Shown here in pieces: positions 55,501 to 64,000 of a DNA stretch of 64,000 nt. The stretch is from the NCBI GenBank assembly GCA_031841125.1, contig CM063113.1, forward strand, positions 31,951,312 through 32,015,311. The letters are read 5' to 3'. The notes under the pieces were generated by a model, which saw only the letters and a program-made list of their open reading frames with translations, did not search any database and was not told the origin of the DNA. Position 1 is the first letter of the stretch. The number at the start of each line of letters is the position of its first letter. Made by a program: the position numbers and the translations under genes. This stretch comes from Acanthococcus lagerstroemiae (Eukaryota > Arthropoda > Insecta > Hemiptera > Eriococcidae).

Positions 55501-57316
55501 TCAAGGTTCAGCCCTCTCTCCCATCCTATTCAATGTAGCAATGTCAGAAGTGCATAGGAAAATAAAAGAAAGAAAAAGCATCAATCTGTTGAGCGTCGCA
55601 GACGACTTATTGCTATAATTATAGGAGTGAATTACGTGTAGACAACGATTCACAAAAAATAAACAAAACTATAATAACAATCAACACGACATTTAAAAAA
55701 CTCGGCCTCCAACTAAATCCTAACGCTTGTATCAAGGAGACACAACAAGGGAGAATATCTTCTAATCATAGAACAAAAGATCAAGCTAAACCAAAAAACT
55801 ATACAGTTTAAAAACGAAATTAAATACCTAGGGATGATAAAAGATCATAACATGAACTTGAACAAGCACATTATGTACATAATAGGATTAAGAAATACTA
55901 CAATAAAATAAGAGCACTGTACAGTTTAACACATATGGATATGATACTTAAAAAAGGGAAATTTAATACAGCGCCCTCCTTCGATCAGTTGCTGAATACG
56001 GATCCTCAATTTACTTTGAAAGAATAAGGAAATCAGACATTAAAAAACTAAAAAACCTTGCAAAGACTCATATTAATAAACGTAATACCTATCAGGATAC
56101 AGAACGATCACGTAATTGCTAGAATAATCCCCGTAGAACTTCAACTAAGCCAGACTGACCAAATTAAACAAGTAAAATCAGAATATATAAGGCTGGTGAA
56201 ATAAACAAAAAAACTCAAAACAATAAAATAAAATAAAGGAAGAGACGATTCAAAATTGACAAAAATCATGTAATAAGGAAAAAACAGGAAGAAGAACAGT
56301 TAATCTAATCCCAGATATCAAAACCAGAATGAAAAATAAAAATCTTAAATCAGATTACTACCTCAAACAATATCTAAGTGACCACGGGAATTTTGCAAAC
56401 TACCTACAAAAGTTTTAAATAGTTAAAGGTGGCACATGCGGGGAATGCTGTGAAGAGGAAGACGGGTGGACCATACCTTCAGAGACTGTAGAAAACTAGA
56501 AAAATAAAAATAAAAATATAATGTCATTGAGCTGGAGAAGGACATCATGAAAAAATATAATTTTTCTAAAATGAAAAAATTTATAAAAATAATTTTGGAA
56601 GTCGAGAATAGAATTGAATAGGAAAGAAGGGGGTGAATTATAGGTAGAATTAAGTGCAGCAAATGTATTATTTTTAAGATGTGCCTATTCCGTTAAGGAA
56701 TAATTACAAGTAGAATGAACTCTGCCACTTCCATGAGACGAGAAACAAGATGTAAAAATCCCATGGAAGTAAGCAATTTGTAGATTTAAAAAAAAAATAA
56801 TAATAATAAAAAAAACCTCAGATATATTGTTTTACTACACATTTAAACATATATGTTCACAGGTGGGAAAAACTATACGACAGTTTCGAACCAGTTCACG
56901 TGGTACATGAAGTTCACCAGTTTCCAATTCACTACGAACCTTTCTTTGTGGAGCATAACTCCAGCCCACTGTATGACGAAGGTTTCGTCGGTTATGGTTT
57001 CACTCGCAGCTCCCATGTAATTCAAAATCATACTTTAATATACTCCGAAAAAGCGAATAACCAGATTAACCTTGTTACATTTCTCCGCTGGCAGGCATAT
57101 GAGATGTTCATAAAGAATGGCAACTTCCTCATCTTATCGCCAATTTACACCGTCCAGCTGGGTATTCTGAAGGTGAAGGAATGGTCAGACGCTCGCCACC
57201 AACAGAATGAATACAACAGACGTCGCTTTGATAACTTAATCCACAACATGAGGAACGCTTCTGGTTTCACAAGAAATAGTACTCAGATGCCGTTGAGATC
57301 AACAACACTTTCTTAG
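49596..57316 (+). CDS. Family GT49 glycosyltransferase, LARGE/B4GAT1-like, type II membrane protein
   Basis: Exons 50316-51357, 51773-52277 and 56863-57316 join in matching phases. A short first exon 49596-49625 (ATG, MPSLLVGPPS, donor GTACGT) fits phase but is tentative. With it the protein is 676 residues. NVFLILILSWALSLSLYF is a signal anchor, followed by a stem of about 260 residues. The GT49 domain begins near residue 310 (HKVTVTTQMSMDRL, GPISLAVFL), has the metal-binding DVD at about 451-453 (ITLDVDIFP), and ends with IHYEPFFVEHNSSPLYDEGF and GYGF, both typical of the family. Relatives add glucuronic acid or xylose in the Golgi, for example on dystroglycan glycans; donor and acceptor here are unknown. 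Intron 2 is 4.6 kb of transposon sequence. AATAAA follows the stop by about 25 nt. Confidence 0.88.
50030..50215 (-). mobile_element. tRNA-derived SINE-like sequence
   Basis: On - the segment starts GGTCTGGTTGGCCGAATGG (A-box-like) and has GGGGTTCGAGTCCACG (B-box-like) about 50 bases on, followed by unrelated sequence. It resembles the head of a tRNA-derived SINE more than a working tRNA, since the stems are imperfect. It lies within 100 bases of the 50316 exon. Confidence 0.55.
52331..52688. mobile_element. hAT-type MITE with perfect 8-bp duplication in GT49 intron 2
   Basis: The ends are CAGGGACGTACCAATAAGGG and CAGTACGTCACTG. CTTAGCGA flanks both sides (52323-52330 and 52689-52696). It inserted about 50 bases past the exon donor. 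Confidence 0.92.
53170..56810 (+). pseudogene. Full-length-like but decayed LINE in GT49 intron 2
   Basis: Endonuclease remains include ILLIGDFN at about 53990. RT remains include SCRPITLLSAMGKL at about 55110, NQFGYREG at about 55210, FDVQGAFD at about 55330, VPQGSALSPILFN at about 55495 and VADDLL at about 55600. The tail has YYLKQYLSDHGNFANYLQK and GTCGECC at about 56360-56450. Many stops and frameshifts are present. It lies in the same orientation as the host gene. Confidence 0.85.
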
Positions 57317-57340
57317 TAACATGTTTAACCGGTGACAGGG

Positions 57341-57358
57341 AATAAACAACGGAATAAA
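57341..57358 (+). terminator. Polyadenylation signals of the glycosyltransferase gene
   Basis: Two AATAAA hexamers (57341-57346 and 57353-57358) lie 25-42 bases after the stop codon, giving a very short 3' UTR if used. Confidence 0.5.
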
Positions 57359-58769
57359 CGCTTATTTTATGGGTTCGAAAAGAGTTGACCGACATGATAT
57401 TACCGATACCGAAACAATGATCGCTCGTCTGATAACAAAAGGGTGATGCAAATGGGATAAAAGGAACAACGTGGAAAAAACTTGAGAGCATTTGGTTTGT
57501 TAACAGTTTCCGGATGAACGGAAACCAGCAAATGTACTCCCGAGTTTTGTCATATTTTTAGTTTTAGTGTAGCCTGACATGGAATTGCACACGTACCTAA
57601 TGCAAAGGTTTGAGAAGTACAAAAACTACTTCGATCTCTTCAGACACTACACTATGTTGGGGAAATTCAATCTACATTTTGATGCAGGTACCTACATTAG
57701 TTAATTACAGTGATTCGTGTTCAAAACCAAGCGGCTATACCTATACCAAGAGATTTCATATTTATAACACGCAAATTTAACCTTTTTGCACTAATTATTT
57801 CTCCCAATACCTACCGCCTTATGATGTATACATTTTACTTTCAATATACACGTATTTCTAATGCCTCAAATACCCGGTGTATCTATTTACTTTCCGCGAC
57901 AATGAAGCATATCTCGGCACTGATGCAATGCCCGAAAGGGTAGTTTCCGGTGCTGCGGGTGCGGTGTCTTAGGGGCCATACTTTGGCATGCGTGCATCGC
58001 CATATACGTCCCACTGCACCAGTGTAGTATATTTTGCTAGCTTACAGGCTTTAGAGTAGGTAGGTAGGTAGTTTTAACCTATATTTCTTAAAGATATCGA
58101 GCTAATGAACATAAGTATAGCAGTAAAACGCGCGGGATAAAATTGAACTTGAATTCTAGTTCTTGAGAGATTAATACTGTGTTCTATGACTGGGTATGAT
58201 ATATGCGAATGCTAACATTCTCATTCCACTTTATTACAACTACAGGGCGCCCTTGGGCTAACTAATGAAACTGTGAAAGACAAAGAAACTTATTAAAAAT
58301 CTACAATGGGTTGCGATTCATGAATTCTTCCATTTTGCAGATGGAACAATGGTATACATATACACTATATACCTTATATATGTTAGTACACCTAACTCTC
58401 ATTTCGTTAAAATACTTTTTTCTGAGTTCTGCACACACATTTGGTAAGATTTTGATTCAATACTATAGTAAGATTGATTCCAAGCAATCAAGTAAGTACC
58501 CAAGTATTTGTATAATACTATGTGAAACATACTCACCGGTTCTCCTGTTTCAAAGACATGTCCATTTCAATCACATCAATTTCAAATGCTGGTAAAACTT
58601 TGGAACTTTGTACTCACTGTGTATGTATATTAATATTTCATTAGGCCTAGTTATAAAGCTCAACAATGAGCAACACCATTGGAAACTTGTTAGTTTTTTA
58701 TATTTCTAATAACTGGAACACGCACACCTGGCAAGTTAACACTATTACTGTCCAATTCTTCTCATACTT
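57359..58769. other. No gene seen
   Basis: AT-rich intergenic DNA with chance frames and a short GGTAGGTAGGTAG run near 58060. Confidence 0.4.
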
Positions 58770-59042
58770 GGATGTTGTTAAGCAAAACAGAACTAAGCGA
58801 CATCTGTTGACAAAATTGTGTTATCAGTATCATTGGAAAGAGCGTAAAAAGTAGAATTTTTCAAAATTGGGCTGCTGTTACAAAAATATGTATCTACCTA
58901 CGTTGAAAAAAGCTTATCAGTAAACGCCATGTCCTATAGTTTCTATATTTGTGGCTGTGGCTCTTGAACTTTGAATCACGCATGTTCTCAGAAAACAAAT
59001 TTGAGATTTTGTTGCTTGAGTTTGTTTTGCTTAACAGCGTTC
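58770..59042. mobile_element. Diverged third copy of the GGACGCTATTCAGCA MITE
   Basis: It shares GAAAGAGCGTAAAAAGTAGA and AAAAAAGCTTATCAGTAAAC with the 25.0-kb copy. The ends are worn to GGATGTTGTTAAGCA and its complement. Confidence 0.7.
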
Positions 59043-59227
59043 ATTTGAATTCCCAACCACCGCCGATTATGAAATCTCATCCTGTACCAGTCAGCAGATT
59101 TTCATGAACATGCGATTTTGATATATTTGCGTATGAGAATATTCAAGATAATAGACCTTAAACGAGGGTGTGTGAAGGTCCTTTCTTCAGAATTCATCAG
59201 ATGAACAACCCTGGCCAGAAACACAAA

Positions 59228-59306
59228 TGAGGAGTTATCTGTCAAAAGGGCGCTTGACATATAGGAATCCCATATGTCAAGCGCCCTTTTGACAGATAAC
59301 TCCTCA
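59228..59306. repeat. Perfect 35-bp inverted repeat with 9-base spacer
   Basis: Left arm 59228-59262 begins TGAGGAGTTATCTGTCAAAA, right arm 59272-59306 is its exact complement, spacer AGGAATCCC. A transcript would form a 35-bp stem. No duplication flanks it. Confidence 0.95.
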
Positions 59307-60559
59307 AATAATATCCCAAACATTTTATTGCGACAAAAATAATGAAGACCTGGTAAGTATCTTCCATATTATGCTTCATTATAAATCTGATTTTATTTGC
59401 GTTAATTCTCATAAATGTTTGGGGGCAAGAAATGGGGTAAGTCCATTCCCTTTAAATAATAGCTGTGCTAATCAAGATCATGATGTTATCACTGCAAGCC
59501 CTCTCTTTGCGCATGGGATATTACCTTTCAGTTACCTTTTAAAATAGACCGTGTTCTCGGAACTAAACGCCAGCTTCCGATGGACAAATATTAAAGGAAT
59601 AAAGGATATCATCCGAAGTCTGGTCTATCTCTTGGTTCTAATTCGTACACTAACTTATTCAGGCATCTGATCAATATATTGGAAGGCTGATTTTCTTGCC
59701 ATGACAGACTATGTCAACCAACAGCTGACACATTACCCCAGTCAAATAGTTACCATGTAATCTGCCAACTCAGCAAAACCAACCATCAGTTCTCGTACTC
59801 ATCTCTCCGTTATCAATTTAAAAAAATGAAACCCCTTCAATTTCGAACAAATTAGATACTTAATACTGAACACGAATCATTTTGTTGGCCCAAATTGTGA
59901 ATATTTACTTCAATATTCTATTTCGAACGAAAGAAACCTGAAGCCCGACTAAAGCGTTAGAAGTAGTAGGCAGGGCAGAAGACACACTTGTATTCAACTA
60001 CATACTAATAATAGAAATGATATGAAGATTATCGAGGTTAAAAAATTCATCAATACAGGTTGGTATACATATGATGTACGAAGAGTGGATGATTAATGGT
60101 TACAACTACGTTTCAACATGTAACTCCCACAAGTATTCATAGCCAAATAAAATCCAGTACACGTCTCAGGGGCGGATCTAAAACTTTTTTTTTGGGGGGG
60201 GGGGGGGTTACGGAAATGACAGACGCGGATCTAGGATTATCCAATCATCATCGTGTACAGTACTAAGTACTAACTTACAGTCATTTTCTCCTGTTTTTAT
60301 GGTTTTTTTTCTTTCCACGAATGGGGTGGGTTTAAACACCCCCCCCCCCAATAAATCACGTCTTAATGTGCAGGAACTGGATCTCGTATCTCAATATTAT
60401 ACGTTTATGGAATAATCAGAGATAAGCTAACTGTACACCATGGGACCCTGGAATAACCGGAACAGAGGGTGAGAAATCACAAGGGGAGTCAAGTCACAGC
60501 CAGATTGAAATCCACAAAAGACACACTCACTCTTGACCATAGCATTTTATAAAATAAAA
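59307..60559. other. No gene; one hAT-like end
   Basis: CAGGGGCGGATCTA at 60167 followed by a G-run looks like the start of another hAT-type element; no partner end was found. Confidence 0.4.
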
Positions 60560-62657
60560 ACTATTCGAAACTATCGCAGTAATCTAATTTATTCAATTTT
60601 CAATTGTTCAGAAGATACAAAAATCACTAGAAAAGAATTTACTCAAATAAATACTGTTTTTAATATTAAAATTTATCGTTAAATATTATTATCAACAAAT
60701 ATGTATAATTCGAAAATATCAAAAATAAATCAATCCATAATATGTATATGTATTTATATATATTACAAATAAATAATTCAAGTTACTTTACAAAGATACA
60801 AGAAAAACGTATCGTCCTTCCGATATTATTTACAATGTACAGTATTCATGTAGAAAAGAGAAAAAGAAAAAAAGGTAATTACAAAATTAAATTGAATCTG
60901 ACATGACTCTTTGTCGGCGTACACGAATTGCACTTTAACAGCGAGAGAGAAAAATCGAGAGGAAGAGATAGAAAAACAAACAAAAACAATATTACACTAG
61001 GTATATACGCATTGACGTAGACAAAAAAAATATATAATAATTATTATTACAAAGGGAGATGAAAAGAATTCCGCGGACTGGACGTAAGCACAACTCAACG
61101 AATAAGAGAAAAATAAAGAATAGAAAACGAGGAATATTTGAATTCGATAAAGCCCTGCTGTTTACCAATTACGCGGTAACCTTATACAGCACAGCATATT
61201 TGCAAAAATGAATTGGAGAGAAGTTTCTTGAAAACGATTTCTTCAAGGTTTCATAATTATTCGAGAAAAACAAAAATAATTGCAATAACGAACATGTAAA
61301 AATGATAGTTAGAAAAGGAATGTCAATAAGTCAGACAGCAAACGAAAATAATAAACGAAATACAAAAAAAAAAAATTCGCAAATTTGTACGAGTGGATCG
61401 ACCTACACAGGGGCATATCCGGCACGAAGTGAAAGACCAGTGAGTCCTCGAATACCAGCACACCGGAAATTGGCGTGATCTTCCGTTTTTTAGTCCAATA
61501 TAGTTTGGGTGCGATAAGGACCTGCGAATGGAGTACTCAACGAAAACGATGTGTATTCAATTGGCAAAGCAGCGTAAGACCGAATGACTTTTCGTAAACA
61601 GGCATCAAGCACTGCGCATTTTCATGTACTTTTAGACATTTTCATGAGAAACCATCCAAATACCACTATATCACCATAGAAATTTCAACTTATTGAGAAT
61701 GCAATTCCTAGAATCGAGTTTTCGTAATTTGGAATTCTTAATACTAAATCTCGCAATACTTATTCACAAAACTAGCAGGTTCACTGCTATAACAACAGAC
61801 TTACATACTTTCAATTTTCTCGCATAGTAAACTCGAAAATGAAAAAACATTAGATAGTCTATTCTTTTCATACATTCATTAGCAAGCGTGCAATATTCAG
61901 ATTATTCACGGATCACGGGCACCCATTTAGTACACAAACGCCCACGCACACATCGATTTCAAAATGCAACCAATGTATATAACTCACCCTGTACAACGTG
62001 TTTTTGCGTAAACCCCCACATTACATTAAGTACTTACAAAACTAAAATATATAAGTTCACAATTAAAAAAAAACAACAAAAAACTAGAAATAGTTTGCAA
62101 GTACTATGTACACCAGAATAGTACGTAGAAACTTCGCAAAAACTACACGACGTTCTTAATGCTAAAAAAAAAAGTACGTTCACATTTTTTCCTCTTGATA
62201 AATGCAGAAAATTTATAAACCATACTGCACACGCATAGCGATTGAACGCGAATAAAGTATTTCTTCATTTTCGTTGGTAACTAACTAAAAATTTTTAATA
62301 ACAACACACTGTACAAATAAGCATTAAATTCACTGGTAGGAAAAATGAAAGAGAAAAAAAAATTAAAATAGAAAAGTCGACAAATTACTTAGTATTTAAC
62401 AAACATCATCAACGATAAATGAAAAGAGATCATGTTAAAGTTTTAAAATTTACATAAAGTAGACGTTATCAATTTATAAATAATAATCCATATTTCCAAG
62501 ACGAACTTTCTCATTGCTGTTTTCCTGTTTTCAGTTACAAACTTTAGTTCGTAGATGGTAAAAAAGGAAAACGATACGTGTCAAAATTCACGATCGTGCG
62601 AGTGAGTTCTTCGAGATCCGGCCCTCACAACCAGCGGGCTGCTGCGAGTTTACTCGG
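60560..62657 (-). other. Possible long 3' UTR of the 62.7-kb gene
   Basis: About 2 kb of AT-rich, repeat-poor sequence follows the stop at 62658 on -. No frame or transposon end is visible, unlike most of this window, which fits an untranslated tail, but the extent is inferred. Confidence 0.3.
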
Positions 62658-62766
62658 TCACCTGTTGTGATCGTTCATATCGAATAATATTTGGGCGATG
62701 GTACGTGACGATTCTACGTTACTCAAAGCCACACTCGCCAGATGCGGTTCAAAACCTCTCAAATGT
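62658..62766 (-). CDS. Terminal exon of an unrecognised - strand gene
   Basis: After CGATGTTGCAG the frame reads HLRGFEPHLASVALSNVESS then RTIAQILFDMNDHNR and TGA (62658-62660). The composition, acceptor and stop are convincing for a protein C-terminus, helical and soluble. Earlier exons must lie beyond the window or in the last 1.2 kb, where I found none. I do not recognise the family. Confidence 0.6.
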
Positions 62767-64000
62767 CTGCAACATCGAAGATATATCAAATAGTACAAAT
62801 TGGAAATACCAAATATGCAGCGTTACTACGGTTAGTCAGCGGTAATCCCAACCCCTAATGAACAGGCGAGCACACTCAACATCTGGACATTTTGTATCCC
62901 TTTCATTCATTTTATTTTTCAAATAAATCGAGGATTCTCGACCTACAGATACAATAATTGAGCATGTAAATAAGACAAGCAGCAATGCTGCATGACTAGG
63001 GTCGGCAAATGCTGCAATTCGTATCGTCTGAATTATGCTTAACATTAACGCACTCTATATTCATCAATAATAAACATCCTACAAAACTACGAACTACGAC
63101 AGAATCGCCATCCATATTACCACTTGATAACGTCTGAGTACTGAACAACTTGAAGAATAAAAAGCGATTGTAATAGGGTCTACCCGACCCTAAAAACTCA
63201 AGATGAAAACTAAATTCACAAGATCAGAAAAATTCATGAACGCAGCTGATTTTAAATCACAGTTGGATTTATATGAAGGACAGGGAAAAGGAGTTACAAT
63301 TACTTCAGGACGCCCAGTTGAAGAGGAATGCCTGAGAAACGAGATCACAAAAGTAAAGGAAGAAAAGAAGAAAAGAAATACGAAAAGGATGAAGGAAACC
63401 CCGAATTCGGGGACGGGTTTTGATAAATCTAGAATTAGCCTTGAAAAGTAATACACGGTTTGTCACAAGTCTCGGAGTGTATTATTCGAGATTTTAAACA
63501 AGTTTCGAAGAGCCTTGAAGAATCTTAGAAAGACCTACACTAGTTAAAAATAGTCAGTCAGAGTTTTAGCAAGTTTCAGACAAGTTCTAAAGAATTTCAA
63601 AGAGGATTCTAAAAGGATTTGGAGAGATTTTTAAGAATCTTAAGAGTGTGGAAGTCAGAATCTCGACTGAAATTCAAAACATTTTAAGGAGATCTAAAGA
63701 AATAATTCGAAGTCTCTAGTCGTCCTGAAACGATCAAGGAGAGTCGGAGAGAATCTTCATCAGGTTTGTTAGATTTTCACAATTTCAAACAGGTTTAGCA
63801 GAATCTATAAAACTAGTATCGCAGATCACTGATAAATCTCGAAGAGTTCCACACAGTCATGTACAAGACTGGAAGTTTGAAAGTGTCTCCAACAAGCCTA
63901 AACTAGTCTTGAAGAGTTAGAATTGAAAGAGCTGTAAATAAATGCGGACAAGTTTTACGGAAGCTCTGAATACAGTGCATTCCGCCTATTATTATCGCGG
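62767..64000. other. No firm gene; short-word repeat block at 63.47-63.95 kb
   Basis: From about 63470 the sequence is built of variants of GAAGAGTCTTGAAGAATCTT and AAGTTTCAGACAAGTTC. The Lys/Glu-rich frame at 63203-63451 has an ATG but no recognised feature and I do not call it. Confidence 0.4.

Noticed and set aside
63203..63451. 82-residue Lys/Glu-rich frame starting with ATG
   Set aside because: No recognised motif, no splice context, adjoining a short-word repeat; could be transposon debris.

Overview
This is a stretch of nuclear DNA from an intron-rich, AT-rich eukaryote, most likely an arthropod and probably an insect. The evidence is several spliced genes with GT-AG introns and phase-matched exons, two secreted astacin-type genes, a family-49 glycosyltransferase gene, decayed LINEs of a type common in arthropods, and very many short inverted-repeat transposons with 8-bp target duplications. 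No bacterial, viral or organellar genes were seen. I cannot place the species.

Layout. 1-4118: two near-identical tandem units (period 2391 bp), each a dead LINE reverse transcriptase on + joined to an inverted fragment of LINE 5' region and endonuclease. 4.1-10.4 kb: no firm gene, several palindromic MITEs and a 1.8-kb element with 20-bp terminal repeats. 10.4-13.8 kb: at least two exons of an unrecognised + strand gene. 14.3-21.3 kb (-): an active-looking astacin metalloprotease with six coding exons and a second possible terminal exon 3 kb downstream. 14.6-16.0 kb: five tandem units of about 285 bp. 21.3-26.8 kb: repeats and hAT-type MITEs. 26.85-36.83 kb (-): a second astacin paralogue with the same exon phases. 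It has lost the zinc-site HE pair, the Met-turn methionine and the disulfide cysteines, and it has gained a long Thr/Pro/Ser-rich segment. 38.5-41.4 kb: two inverted arms of about 660 bp carrying a broken HECT ubiquitin-ligase exon plus intron sequence. 41.4-48.9 kb: nested LINE and transposon debris. 49.6-57.3 kb (+): a type II membrane glycosyltransferase of family GT49 with a LINE-filled last intron. 57.3-64 kb: mostly no genes, a 35-bp perfect inverted repeat, and the terminal exon of an unrecognised - strand gene at 62.7 kb.

The host genes do not form an obvious pathway. The main story is an astacin pair, one apparently catalytic and one apparently inactive, in a region shaped by mobile DNA, together with an inverted HECT pseudogene pair that could be transcribed as a long hairpin. 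Exon edges and reading frames were worked out by hand from splice consensus, phase and paralogue comparison. There is no transcript evidence here.
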